From Isoetes taiwanensis (taxonomy: Eukaryota; Streptophyta; Lycopodiopsida; Isoetales; Isoetaceae): DNA of 64,000 nucleotides. The stretch covers positions 4,785,795-4,849,794 of the forward strand of contig JAJEKV010000002.1 in NCBI GenBank assembly GCA_021234155.1, read 5' to 3'. The notes under the pieces were generated by a model that worked only from the letters and a program-made list of their open reading frames with translations, was not told where the DNA came from and made no database searches. Position 1 is the first letter of the stretch. Each line of letters opens with the position of its first letter. Shown piece after piece: positions 11,884 to 23,395 of this stretch. Position numbers and translations under genes: made by a program.

Positions 11884-11901
11884 AATGTTGTCCTCAGCAT
11901 T
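11884..11901 (-). other. GGA-loop stem-loop upstream of the gypsy polypurine tract
   Basis: In element sense (minus strand) the sequence is AATGCTG-AGGA-CAACATT: seven-base arms with one C-A mismatch around an AGGA loop. It sits 6-18 bases before the polypurine tract and 3' LTR start. The plus-strand gypsy at 46.9 kb has the same arrangement, and the 38.8-kb element has an unrelated stem with the same loop. Confidence 0.6.
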
Positions 11902-12536
11902 GAAGATTAGGTGGTTAACTTATGTAACAATTATTAATTAATGAGATTGCCAACAGACATACGTTATCATATAATAGAAAAGGTTAGAGAGAGATCACAA
12001 GTGATCAAAGTTTTGGACCAAAGTCCTTCTACACTATGGACATATCACAACAAAGATAAGATGCACAACAAGAAGGTCCTCAGTGTACCATAAAGGAACA
12101 CACATAACAAAACAGAACATGGCCCCCAAAGTGAGCCTTCAGATAACTGCAGATGTCGCCGCATGGACTACTCACCTGTAGAATTACGATACATCAGTAC
12201 TTAATATAATTATGTAAAATTATGGTTGAAGGGACCACCCCCTTGAATAATAAAAATGAAAATGAGGGAATCCTATGATGCCTAAGGCTTGCAATTTGTC
12301 TCGGTGTAAGGAATGACAAGGTTCCCATTATTACCATAGATGATTGCATCCTAATATGCCTATATGATGATTCCCATCTTAGGATGTATCTAAACCCAAT
12401 CCCCTGCATGATCCCTGCCGGATCTAGCACTCAACTACTTACCATTGGAGTTGGAGTCGATAGCATCGTGGATAGTCTGATCTTGGCATTGTCGCATAAA
12501 GTTTGGGTAAGCCTTATCAAGATCCTGCTTAAGGAC
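11902..12536 (-). other. gypsy 3' untranslated region
   Basis: This lies between the integrase tail and the GGA-loop/polypurine region of the same minus-strand element. No domain was recognised. A minus frame at 12194-12430 is open but has no protein-like pattern. Confidence 0.4.
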
Positions 12537-12960
12537 TCAAGTGGCATCCTCTATTAGCAAGTGTTTCCACTTAACCAAATGCTGTAATATCTGGATTCTT
12601 CGCGTTTGCTTATATGATCTATCGAGAAGATCTTCTAGAATGATTTCCAATTGTTTGTTGGTCATTTCTTGAAGTGTCGGTGTATCAAGAATCTCTTGAG
12701 GATCTGGGGTATGCTTCTTCAAAAGGCTTTTATGAAAAACTTTATGGACTTTAAGATGTGCCGGCAAATTCAACTTATAAGCTTGAGGACCTATCCATTG
12801 AATTATCTCGAAGGGTCCCGCCCATCGTGGTGCCAGTTTCTTGCAATTGCCAATCTTGAGCTTGGCCTACTTAACCTTGATCTTCAACCATACCAAATCA
12901 CTAACTTGAAACTCACGTGGCGTCCGGTGCTTGTCAGCAATACTCTTTTGTCGACTTCAC
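12537..12960 (-). pseudogene. pol: Ty3/gypsy polyprotein C-terminus (integrase tail)
   Basis: Minus-strand frames give the typical end of a plant gypsy Pol. A KLAPRW-like / GPF segment lies near 12840-12800, then NLPAHLKVHKVFHKSLLKKH, TPDPQEILDTP, a spacer ending LLDRSYKQTRR, and LVKWKHLLIEDAT just before a stop at 12537. This corresponds to the GPF/GPY module followed by a chromodomain-like tail, which in active elements helps place the integrase on chromatin. The upstream part is frameshifted and the integrase core, RNase H and RT are absent, so it is a dead fragment. The fragment at 45.78 kb is a homologue in the opposite orientation. Confidence 0.8.
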
Positions 12961-13658
12961 GCTGCCAATAAATACCCTCAGACTTCTTCTACCAAGGCTT
13001 GCATATCCGTGAGAAAGTGCTATGAGAAAACTACCTTGGAAACTGGGTTATGCCACGTGTCTGGAGTGAGGCATTTGCCATAGGTAATCATAAAGGGAGA
13101 CATCCTTGAAGACTCCCACTTAGTGATATTATAAGTGAGATTTACCTATGTTTTGAGATTAGCAGATAAGTCCGCTTCTTGAGGCTAGTTGAGAGTCCCC
13201 CTTAGAGTATTTATAGGTTGCATTCCTCTCATTTTCATTAAACATCTTTGAGCCTTCCCCTTTGTGGTTGCATGCCCGTTGGATGTTTTTCGTCCCCGCT
13301 CTTGTGTTGCTTTGATGTACTGTTTTTGCGCATGGCAATTATGTATTGCCTTGCATATGGCAATCGCCGGACTTATGTGATTCGTTGGCATCCTTCCGTG
13401 GTTGCTTTGAGATCTGGTGTTGTACATGCTTTATTCCCAGGCGCGGTTTGTTGGTTTTGTTGTGATGTCTAGCCTGATTAGAGTGTTTTGATGCTGTGTT
13501 CATTTAGTCAATAAATTCTGCATTTGCTTTGACATTTTGGCCACGTTAGCTGTCGCCCGTGGGCAAGGTTGAATGCTGGAGCAAATCTCATCTCATGCTC
13601 CTTCCAAAACATATTGCCGGCAAGGATCGAGGTACGGGGTTAGCTGGTTTCCAGCCTT

Positions 13659-13768
13659 AATTCAAATTCGATCCTGGGCTTAAAATTTTAAGAGGTCAGA
13701 ACCACTCAGAACCACTGAACAGTGGTTCTGACCTCTTAAAATTTTAAGCCCAGGATCGAATTTGAATT
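13659..13768. repeat. perfect palindrome, 48-bp arms, 14-bp loop
   Basis: The left arm 13659-13706 and right arm 13721-13768 are exact reverse complements over 48 bases. The arms contain GATCCTGGGCTTAAAATTTT and AGAGGTCAGAACCACT. The 14-base spacer (13707-13720) repeats part of the arm (CAGAACCACT). No flanking target duplication was recognised. Confidence 0.95.
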
Positions 13769-15935
13769 CTGACAAATTATCAGGGGCGTAGGTAGGATTC
13801 CTGTGGTGGTAATTCATTTGTCTGTTTAGATCATTTGGCCTTAGTGGAAACAACCCATTTTAGTCTGTTATCCACTTTGTAAATAATCCGTTGATGGCAA
13901 CCAAAGTTTCGTGGGATTTTTGCTTTTGGCAAGAGTTTGAATTGGTTTGACTATGTCTTCCCCAGCATTACATAGATGCTAGTAGCTTTGGATTGAATAA
14001 TATTTGCTAGAATTACATAGATGCTGGTAGCTTTGGATTGAATAATATATATTTTTTCGTAGCCAGTATCCAACTTCACAGGTGCTTTAAGCAGACCGTA
14101 GGGACGGGAACTTACTGGTAAACCAAGGTTCTTTGTCGAAAATCTCTGGATCTATCGCTAGGGTTTTTGTTACCAGTTCCAGTTCCTAGCTGCATAGCAT
14201 TCAAATAAGTTCCTAGCGGCATAGCATTCAAATAAGTCCTTTTGGAACAGGGCTGCTATTACTTAGGTATGGCTTCTCTCACATGGAATTATCTTTGTAT
14301 GCTGGTAGTTCTATTGTATGATGGGCTTGCCTAGTGGAATTGCTGGACACATGCAGTGCAACACTCAGGGGTGTTTGTGCTTTAGCCAAACCACAAATTT
14401 GTTCGCTTGTGCTTAGTCCGTTTCCTTTTTGCATTTGTTGTGCTATCAGAGACTTGGTTCTATAAGAGGCTTAGTGATATTGTGTGACGTTACCATTTGT
14501 TAGTGTGTTTGGCTCTATTCTTGCAAGCGTCTAGAATGTTGCAAGCATCTAATAAATATGATCATTTGAGATCCTGTTGGACGTCGGCCTCTGTTGTTCT
14601 GGATTTCAGAGATGACATTGTATTTTTCACCTTTTCTACGGTTGTATGTTTGTCATGTCAGACATGAACGTTAGATGATGTGTTGCCATGCTTTGAGGCA
14701 TTGATTTGAACTACATAATTTATGATTCCTTGTTTTCTGTCTTTGGAGCACAGTGATTTGAATTTTGTGCAGACCAGTTGTAATTGCTATTCACGTCATA
14801 TTTGTTGAGTTGGCAGTCCTGCGATCATATTCAAGTCCATTCAGAATCTGGATTTTGTAGGTTTGTGTATCCATTCCATACATTCTGTGGGAAGATGGCT
14901 AGTGCCTTTGAGTCTGAATTGGTGATACTTTAAGACTATTGCACGTTGGATCTGGCTGTTGTTTTGTTCGTAGACTACTGTTTGTGCATCCTTGGCTTGT
15001 TACTTATCAGGTAGTTCTCAGTTACAAATAGATGTTCAATTCTAGGTTGCTTTTTTACCGAGGTTCAATTCGGACTGTTGTTCCTTTGCTCCGCGTGTTG
15101 ATCCTTGTCCATGCTATCGTTTAAAGTCAAACCAGATTGGTCTTCAATATGCATGCCAAACCTGAAGTCGTCACTATGTGTAGTTTCAGTCTAGAGGTTT
15201 TTCATTTCTCTAGCCTAAGCTGGCGTTATTTCAGTCTTTTGTTCTTTATATGCTAGTTATACAGCTGCATGAGAGTAGAGGTCAGCTGGCTTATTTTCTA
15301 AGCATATTGTCCTTATAGAAATTTGGTACCTTTTGGGTATATTGGTTGTCGTCCAAGCTCTTTTGATTGTCTAATAAATGAAAGGTAGTTCTTTTGTCTT
15401 CATGCTTGCGGATTTTAGTGGCCTGTATTATTAGTCGGTTGCATTTCCACCACACTTCTTGTTCTTGCAGGGTACAATATTGTGAAGTGCCATATTTTAA
15501 GTACCATATTTCTTTCTACAAGCATGTTCTCCTTTGTTTGGGCCCGTTAAGTTCATTATGCAGGTCTGATTGCACAGATTTGAAGCCAACTGCCTTTTTC
15601 AGTAAGCAATCTTGAAGCTGTTCAAACTCAGAGTTCCAAGCACCAAGATAGGAACTAAATGCCTCTATTCGAAAGCATTGCATTGTAGCTAATTACTGAC
15701 TATTGCTGCAAAATTTGATTTACTTTGAGGGTAGCACTCTAGTTGTGCTTTCACAGGGCAAGGGAGAAGAGGGAAATCATATTACAATGGTGGTTGCTCC
15801 AGTTGAAGCCATTTATTTTCAGATAACATATCAGAGGAAGTTGGTAGGTTAGCTTTGATGGTACTTGCTACAGCCTGAGGCCATTGTCTAATATTTGTTA
15901 ACTCATGTTTAAGTGGGAAACAATGAGGCAATGAG

Positions 15936-16869
15936 TTATGTGCCGCTCACATGGACCATGAGTTTTGCGGGGGCTGAAGTCCAGCTGGCCCGCGCTGATA
16001 GCCCTTTCCCCGTAGCCGTTCACATATGGCTGAGCGATTTTTTCCTCCTTATTCCCAGCAGCTTAGATTAGAAACTATGTGTATGACCGCGTTTCAGCCA
16101 GAATAATACCGGATCGGATGAATCTACCGATAGCCCAGGCCGATTGGGGACTGCTTCCGATTGCTTCTATTCTTCAATTCCGATTGCTTCTATTCCGATT
16201 GGGTACTGCCAGTTTTCTTCTATTCTTTGCTAGGCAGATTGCTTACAGGCCAAATTCCAAGATTTGGAGAATTCCTCAGGCCGATTATAGGCGGATTGTA
16301 ACAAACGGATTCAGGCCGATAATCAGCTGGGAAGGCCGATTACAGGCCGTTTACAGGAAGGGCGATTGGGCTGGGGCTGTATATCAGAAATCTATGGGAT
16401 GCCAAATATCAGAATGGGCGAAATAAGAGAGGATTGGAAGGAATAGGATCGGAATGGGAGGGATAGGAGTTGAAGACCAGAAGGAATAGGATCGGAATGG
16501 GAGGAAGGATTGAAGACAGGATTGATTTGAGTGGATTAAAAACCGGATTGAAGAATGGAGCGCCAGGAATGGGCCAGATCTGAAAAATATCGAGCAAGAA
16601 GGTGATGATTAGCCTTTTCGATTCTGATTTGTAGTTATTTCTTCGCGATTACAGCTGCCCGGATTCTATTAATCAGCCTGATGAGTGCATATGAACGTGT
16701 TTTTTCCCCTGCTGAATCCTCCTAGCTGAGTAAGCCAGAAATCAGCCGAGCCCAATTTAGGGGGTCAGCTCGCGCGCCATGAACGGCGCGATGCTGAGTC
16801 CAAAATGTTAAGCTGCTGAAAAATAGAGCAGCGCGGGGAGAATCACGGCCCATGTGAACGGCCCATTAG
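15936..16869. mobile_element. possible TIR element (non-autonomous)
   Basis: Left end 15936-15961 and right end 16843-16869 are inverted and agree at about 21 of 26 positions (common core CACATGG with GCCG on one side). The interior differs in composition from the surrounding T/G-rich DNA. It is purine-richer and carries repeated words (CCGATTGCTTCTATTC twice near 16150-16200, AGGCCGATTA several times, GGAATAGGATCGGAATGGGA at 16440 and 16485). The open frame at 16079-16426 follows these repeats and is not convincing. No target duplication was found. Confidence 0.35.
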
Positions 16870-17889
16870 TGTACTTACATATCAAGGTTGCCTCCTAGTT
16901 CTGCTCACTTTGGAACAATTTGTTTATTGGTTTTCGTTCCTCCTTGTACCTTTATTTCCCACCAGTTGGATCGTCTGTATCTCATTTATTCGGTGTATAA
17001 CTGTCTCGTGTCTGGCATTTTATGTTTTTGCACACGTGGTCACGTTTATGGTTCTGTATCAATTGATTCTTGTTGTTGACAGTTTTGGCTTGGAATTCTC
17101 TTGAGATATTTTTGAGATATTTATGACGTGATGTCTCCTTTATAATTATATGTCGTTTTGTCTATAGGCCCCTATAGTTTGTATTTATTTGTCATGTTAT
17201 GCCCGTCTTAGATTCCACGACCTCGTAGACCTTGCTAAGGTGGTATGATCCAACATCATCGTGTATAGTAAATGTCAATAGAGTCGGTTTGCTTGAATTC
17301 GTAGTTTCTGGATTTGGCACAAACAAACAATACCAAAAAGCCTACATAGGAAGCTTATTATATTTTGTCCTGTCATATTGATTCACGGTTTGGTGATTGG
17401 CTCATTGCATGCTTGTCTAGGTGCATAGTTGAGTCTTTTTAGTCAAGATTGTAGCTAAAACATGTGGCATATTCAAGGTCTAAGTTGTTCACGGTCACTG
17501 TTTGGTTTGGAGTTGCCAATAATGTCGATTCATGCTCACCTCTAGTTGGCTAACTAGTATGTATGTTGCTTGGCTCTTTTTGCAGTTGTATGACTAGGTA
17601 ACCTGTGTGTGAGATTTTAATCAAGTTTAAAATTGCTTGCTTTTCCTTGGAGATTTTTATATAGATTCATGCGAGAATGGCCCATGAGCTATTGGAGCTT
17701 TCAGTAATGCGGTGCAAGGATGGCGCAGAAGCTTCGGAACAGATTGGTGCAGAAATGGCCCATGGGCTTGGAGATCTCAGTATTTTAGTTTATTTTTTCT
17801 CTTTGCTCTCCAACGACGAGTTGACCTTTAGTACTTGCCCTTGCACAGTCGTGGTATGGTATAAGTATGGTAAGTAAAGATCCTTGGTC

Positions 17890-17965
17890 TAGTGGGTAGA
17901 TGGTATAATGCTTTGATGGCTAAGTTCCTTGACGTAGTAGGTAGATGGTATAATGCTTTGATGGT
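17890..17965 (+). repeat. short direct repeat
   Basis: GTAGATGGTATAATGCTTTG occurs at about 17896 and again at about 17940, 44 bp apart, inside the T/G-rich tract. Confidence 0.8.
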
Positions 17966-18069
17966 TTTGGCTCGCTTGAGGAAAGTAATTTTGGTTGGGG
18001 TGTGTCATATGGAAGTAGGTTTAGTTTATGTGAAAGCATTTACTCTTGGTCGCCTTTTTTCTATGGTGC

Positions 18070-18325
18070 TTTTTGTTATGTTGATGATTGACATTGCTCT
18101 GACCTTTTCCCCTATCCTTATGTGATAGCCAAGCTTTTGTACATGTTGCTCTCACTTGTACGTCTTTAGGAAGTCCATTATGGAGGTTGTGCTTTTTGGT
18201 TTGTTGATGATTGGTGCCACCTTGACCTTTACATTATCTCCTATCCTTATGGGATAGCCAAGCTTTTGTGGATGTTGCTCTCACTTGTGCATCTTTAGAA
18301 AGTCCATTATGGAGGTTGTGCTTCT
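18070..18325 (+). repeat. 122-bp tandem duplication
   Basis: Two consecutive units (about 18070-18191 and 18192-18325) share TTGATGATTG, CCTATCCTTATG, ATAGCCAAGCTTTTGT, ATGTTGCTCTCACTTGT and AAGTCCATTATGGAGGTTGT. The second is slightly longer. Non-coding. Confidence 0.85.
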
Positions 18326-18589
18326 TGTACTTTGTTGTGGCATTCTAGTGCCTTTAAATTTGCATTTTGGAAGGATGCTTCCGTGAGTTGGTGCATGTTT
18401 TTTTATGTCAAGTTGTTTTTTGAGCCTATGGTTTATTGCTATTGTTTGAATAGGGTGTATTCTTGAGCCTATATGTTCGCGTATGCTAGTTATAATATTG
18501 TTTGTACTGGCACCACCATTATGATCATAACCCGTGAGATATTATCTATGCACAACCTTGCATTTCCCCTGGACAGTAACCTTTGCTTG

Positions 18590-18717
18590 CAGTTCATCTC
18601 TGTCGGATGGGCATATTTGCCCTTTATTCCAAGATCTGGACCGTACATAGCAATCCTCGTTTGTGGGATATGCATGTACAAGTTTTTGTATACTGTATAT
18701 TAAAGTTTGCAAAATAC
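18590..18717 (+). repeat. dispersed repeat 'A', copy 1
   Basis: About 120 bp (GATCTGGACCGTACATAG, ATCCTCGTTTGTGGG, then a TGTACAAGTTTT/GTATA stretch) recur at 23396-23515 in the same orientation with roughly 85% agreement. Both copies stand next to a hairpin-ended 'B' repeat, but in the opposite relative orientation, so A and B are not simply one unit. Identity unknown. Confidence 0.7.
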
Positions 18718-18774
18718 TATAAGGTTTGAGAGAATGTACTCAATGGTGTTAATTTTGTACATGTATTGTAAATT

Positions 18775-18900
18775 TTTTGGGGGTTTAAGAGGGATTTTAA
18801 TTTAAATGTGTCAAATGCAATGGTTTGTGTTAATAATGTTAATGGTAGTTGTGTGTTGATTATTATATTAAAAAATTTTTTGGGCCCTTCGGGCCCTAAC
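18775..18900 (+). mobile_element. hairpin-ended terminus 'B' (Helitron-like 3' end?)
   Basis: This AT-rich segment ends in AAAAAATTTTTT, then GGGCCC-TTC-GGGCCC and CTAA. A GC hairpin a few bases before a CTRR end is how canonical Helitron 3' termini look. The base after CTAA is C, whereas Helitrons normally insert before T, so the assignment is tentative. The reverse complement of the same 125 bp ends at 23227. Confidence 0.4.
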
Positions 18901-20330
18901 TAAAGCAAACATAGGTAAACTTTATGGGCTAGTTAGCCTGTTTATGTTTATGTAGTGTGTAAGTGCCAAGAAATATACACCATAGAGGTTGTTTATGCCA
19001 CACCATCAGTAAACACTGCCATACCATCAGTTACATGAGAATCTTAACGCACAAGTTAAAACATTATAGAATAATATTACATTATTTATGGTAAAACATG
19101 TTATCGGACCTATTGATCTAGATAAAACTATTTATCAGCAAGGTAAAAAATTCCATACAAGTGACAAATGTAAGGACATCAAATTGATCCGCGTGAGTAG
19201 TAGACATTAGTTCAATTTCATGTAGCCAGCTAGTATGGTACAAACTTGGAGGAGGGCACTACTCATCAGCAATGTAAAAAATTTCTACACCAACAATCAG
19301 AAAACAAGTCCAAGAACGTCGAAGAACGTCAATGCTTCACATGATAAGCAGATAATACCAGCTTGTAGGCTTGATATCCTTATCCTTCCATGATCTGTAA
19401 GTGCAACTCCTAAATTTATTAAGCTAAATGAACGACAACTCTAAGATATGTATGCTAAATGGAACTGCAAAAGGCTTTCTGGCAACAAACTAGATGATAC
19501 AGGATCACATAATTGATTTCCAAATCAAATTTCCATCAGTATAGCATGAGCGTAAAAACCTAACAGAGAAGATGCTGCATTGGGAGCACAAAATTTCATC
19601 TCAGTTCCAGGCTTAGAAACCAAAAAGGAAACTCAAAATCTCTAATCTAACTTCCTGCTAGCTATATGGGCTTAGCTGGATCTTGCTTCACTAGCACAAG
19701 GCAACTCCGCTTTAACCGGCCAGAGAGGGGGCCCATAGATTACCTCCCCGGGAGCACAAAGCAAAGTCATAATCAACGAATTGAAAGTACCGCAATTAAT
19801 TTTCCGGGAACTAGAAACATCATTGGACTGATATCTTTGGGAGTTCAAGGTAAACCCGGAAAGGTATGCTCCCCATAAGATAGTTATGACTGTCAACATC
19901 AAGACAACTCCTTTCTCAAACTCGCCCGGGCCGAGAAAGTACGTATTTCACAACACAAAGATTCATACTACAAATCTTCTTCCTGTTTCTTCATTTTCAT
20001 GCTTTGTGAATGAAATACATTGCTGCATCCATAGCTGCATCAGCAACAGAATCGCTGAAACCACAGAATACATGTGTTGCATGCAGCGACATTTCATTTA
20101 AGTAGAAATTTTTAACCTGCATTACAACAAGAACATTTAAGTAGAAATGCGGGTAGAAATATGAGATAGAAGAAATATGGGTATGCCCATCTTATTCGTT
20201 ATTGCAAAGGTGCGATGGCGCTTCCCCATCTCCGTGGACCGCAAATGACAAGAGGGGTTTTGAGTTTTGAACTAAAGCTTATACAACAACCACCAAGGTA
20301 ACTTTTCAACGAACCCAAATGAGAAAAAGC
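18901..20330. other. stretch without a recognised gene
   Basis: Mostly AT-rich. A minus-strand open frame at 19672-19902 has some protein-like text (LLCAPGEVIYGPPLWPVK) and might be one more exon of the fragment to its right, but nothing specific was recognised. Confidence 0.35.
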
Positions 20331-20352
20331 GAGCACAGTTTTACTTAGTTAC

Positions 20353-20661
20353 CTCCAACCGAGGAAGCTTGGTTGTGCCAGTTTTTACACCTCCCTCTGT
20401 CAACCTCATCCTTTCCTGAAGCTTGTTCTTCACAAAACGGAGCTTTGCTTGCAATTCCCTAACGCTGGAAACCTGGCAACGTACAGATACCATGTCCTCC
20501 TAAGTAGTTATGGAGGCCTAACCAGAACTTCCTTGTAAGAACTTGGTCCCTTTAGTTGCCTATAGCTGTCATACCAGGACCGTTCATCATTGAAAGCTTC
20601 CTTCATGTCCTCCTTGTGGCTTGTGGCGAGCTTTAGCAATGCGGACCATCAATGCTAACAC
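20353..20661 (-). pseudogene. coiled-coil gene fragment, two exons
   Basis: Minus-strand exon 20353-20472 is bounded by an acceptor and a GTAACT donor and encodes VSSVRELQAKLRFVKNKLQE then RMRLTEGG, a clear coiled-coil segment. The preceding exon (about 20500-20661, acceptor TTTCAG) contains KEAFNDERSWYDSYRQLKG but needs a frame change to read through from its start, so it is broken. A kinesin-like or other scaffold protein is possible. The family was not identified. Confidence 0.45.
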
Positions 20662-20940
20662 CTGAAATGCATCATCCAAATACTTGAGACTTGATAAATA
20701 AGGCCTGAGTTCACCCTTTTATGGATCGGAGTCTTTGCTTTTCATGGGGCTCTTGGCAGCTAGCATATTCACATATTCACAGCCTGTAATCTTATCTTGC
20801 TAATCCCTGTTGTTGCAGATTTGCAAGCCCTGTTTCGTGCCCTAAAATGCTATCCACGAGGCTTGCATGTTCAGCCCCTAAAATAAAAAGAGGGCTTTTG
20901 TTGTGAGCCCTTGGATGTTGGACCATTGAAAAAAAAAGTT

Positions 20941-21135
20941 CAATCAACGACTAAGAAATGGTGCACTCTAGATGTACGCATTAGTACATCTATTCGAATA
21001 TGTAGCATTATAACAGGGGGTTTTTTTTGTGATTTTATACGCTTTTTGGCATGGTTTTCATATGATTTCATGGGCGTATTCATGTGGACGTACTAAATGG
21101 TATTTCTAGAGTGCACCTATTTGTTAGCCATTGAT
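20941..21135. mobile_element. MITE with GGTGCACTCTAGA inverted ends
   Basis: GGTGCACTCTAGA at 20960-20972 is mirrored exactly by TCTAGAGTGCACC at 21105-21117. The complementarity extends imperfectly on both sides to about 45 bp (outer part around TCAATCAACGACTAAG against the reverse complement of TTGTTAGCCATTGA). The interior contains a run of G and T. Related pieces occur at 23526-23575 (reverse complement) and 62283-62415. There is no coding capacity. Confidence 0.75.
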
Positions 21136-21370
21136 TTTAAAGAGAGGGAAAATCGTGTGGTTGGGGCTTTTATTGTTTGCATGTTGTTTTAGTTTAGGTT
21201 TCAAATATTAGGTTAATATTAGAAGGAATCGAATCTCTTTGTGATCCTCTGTTTTGCGAATTGAAGTTGATCTGTTTTTTGCATCCGAAGCAGACGCGCA
21301 GATTGATCCTTAAGACGGAGTTGGGTTCTTTGCTTCCCAAGCTCTTCGTCTATACAAGATAGATCTCTAC

Positions 21371-22037
21371 ATGCTTATCAGGCTTTTAGGATATGGCGCC
21401 AGTGCACGGAAATTCCTCAAGTGTTTTATAGGAGTTCACAAACCAAAGGCGCTTGAATTAGCTATGCCCCCGCAATCGTTGTGGTGGGTAACGCTAATAG
21501 CTGCTCTAAGGAGAGCAAAGGTACAGATTCACCCCGGTTCAATAATGGACATCACGGCATGTCTCGTAATGGGGCTTTTACGCAGAGCCTGGTAAGAATT
21601 TATTTCGCACTCTTCTCTGCTCAAGGACTTGTTAAATAAACTTGCTCAAGCTTTCTAGGCTAGCAGAGTAATGTAATTTAAGAGTGATCAGGAGCCTTAA
21701 TCTTTTTTTTTTTTTTTCCCCTGCCATATTTGCTGGCCGTTACCATGTCTGTGGCATAGAACTGATCACAAATAAATCCTTGTGCTGGGGTATGAATGAT
21801 GCCCATCAGTGTGATGTTCCTGCCAATTATACCTTCTCCTCGCTAGCACTGGGAGATAATCATACCCGCTGCCTTGGTTGTGACCATGAAGCCGTCTGTG
21901 GGGAGAACACCTATGGCGGCTGCAACCCCACGCCATTGGAGTTCCTTTTGCTCGATCAACGCGCAGCGGACTCCTACACTTGTGGTGTCGGGGAAAGATC
22001 AACAAAGTATTCTATCTTTGGGGTAATTATTTGGTGA
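21371..22037 (+). pseudogene. CRINKLY4/RCC1-like repeat domain fragment
   Basis: The open frame from about 21727 reads AGRYHVCGIELITNKSLCWG, then NDAHQCDVP, SLALGDNHTRCLGC and GENTYGGCNPTP. The GxxHxCG...CWG rhythm is that of the extracellular RCC1-like 'crinkly' repeats of CRINKLY4-type receptor kinases. These are plasma-membrane receptors for epidermal and developmental signalling. Only about one and a half repeats are present, without signal peptide, transmembrane or kinase parts. The part 21371-21600 upstream is open but not assignable. It is best seen as a captured or decayed exon. Confidence 0.55.
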
Positions 22038-22047
22038 TGCTAACCAT

Positions 22048-23226
22048 TTAGTTTGTAGTGGGGCATATGTCAAGGATCTTGCAAGCATGATGAATATTAC
22101 TTAGCGGTGTAAGTGCCCTAGAGAACCGAGAAAATTTGCTTGGACTGCTCATCCTAGAGAAACCGCTCATCCTAGAGAAACCGAGAAAATTTGCTTGGAC
22201 TTCTGGGTTGTAATTACCAACAGGGGATTTTCGGTTTCTGAATAATCGGCCAGAATACCGGTCAAGATATGCCCTTTGGCTTTGCTTTTCGGTTGAAGCC
22301 CTCCAATATGCGGTACATGTTTGTCTCTTTGATCCCCATTCATTCATTTCTCTCAGATTGATTCATTTGTTCTATAAATGGTAGAAGTTTCTGTGCACAG
22401 TAGTTCCTTTTTGTACTTGCACGGTGGCATGATTGAGATCAAATCATTCTCATAATAAGGAAAAAAATACAATTTATCAACTTTTGTATCACAAATTTAC
22501 TTCTAGCATCCAAATACTACTTTTTGATCTTAGATGTGTGCATGTAATTTGTTTGAGTTTCCAGTTCCAGCTTGCTAGCTCTTCTTTGTTTGTTTGTTCT
22601 TGCTTGTTTGCTTGCTTGCTTGCTTGTAGAAAGGTTCTCCCTATGATACAAGCATTATGATACAAGCATCAGATACTAAAGAAGTTACAATCTATTAAAT
22701 GTTGATTGCCTTGGAAAGCGATCCAAGAAGGCAGTGGTCACTTAATCATGAAAAATATGCGTAGATTTTGAAAAGTGGGGACAGTCCGGAGGCCCTAGTA
22801 CTAGCCCACAACATTGCCATGGAGTCCATCTCCACGGAGATTTTAGGGTTGTACTATACTAAGGCATTTGGTTGGCAAGTCGTAGCATTGTTGTTAAGTG
22901 CACAAATAATATGGCAATCTCTTACGATTGTTAAATGATTATTGGTCGGTCGGGTGGACATCTGGAGTTTCATCACAATGTATTCAATCCTCTTCTCTTC
23001 AAAGTCTATGCTTACCTTGCCATAGGCTCCTGGATATGCGTGGTCATACGTGTGGTAGTTACGTGTGGTAGTTATGAACATTACAGGATTGAAGACAACA
23101 CAAATGTTCTTTGATATGTTGCTGATTTGGCAAATTCTAAAATGCTTTTTATAACTTGAGTATGTGGTGTATATGTTGTATTGTTATAAATTGCTTATTT
23201 GTTTATTTGGTTTTTTTTCTTTTGTT
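22048..23226. other. non-coding stretch
   Basis: No gene seen. A short direct repeat (CCGAGAAAATTTGCTTGGAC, about 22127 and 22181) and a (CTTG)n run at about 22595-22626 are present. Confidence 0.5.
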
Positions 23227-23345
23227 AGGGCCCGAAGGGCCAAAAAATTTTTTAGTATAACTACCAACACATAACTACCATTAACATTAATTAAACAAAC
23301 CATTGCATTTCACACTTAAAATAAAATTCCCCCTTAAACCCCCTT
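23227..23345 (-). mobile_element. hairpin-ended terminus 'B', inverted copy
   Basis: Reverse-complement partner of 18775-18900 at about 85% agreement. On the minus strand it ends in a TTC-loop GC hairpin and CTAA at 23227. A dispersed repeat 'A' copy (23396-23515) follows, and a MITE piece (23526-23575). Confidence 0.5.
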
Positions 23346-23395
23346 TGGTTTAGGTGCATATTCACACGGGGGGCGACGTAGGGCGGCGAGAGCTG

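Larger units (their letters stand above)
13200..18760. other. gene-free tract, T/G-rich on the plus strand
   Basis: Over about 5.5 kb the plus strand is conspicuously rich in T and G, with words such as TTGTTTG, GCTTTG and TGGTTT, and no open frame has protein-like composition. The bias is broken by the different-looking block at 15.94-16.87 kb. A similar strand bias resumes at 27.5-28.15 kb, after the young LTR element. It could be the non-coding body of a large non-autonomous element ending near 18.9 kb, or a degraded transcript-like region. I cannot decide between these. Confidence 0.35.

Noticed and set aside
13185..13427. Minus-strand frame with gag-like start (MYNTRSQ)
   Set aside because: No gag, protease or zinc-knuckle pattern follows, and the region belongs to the T/G-biased tract.
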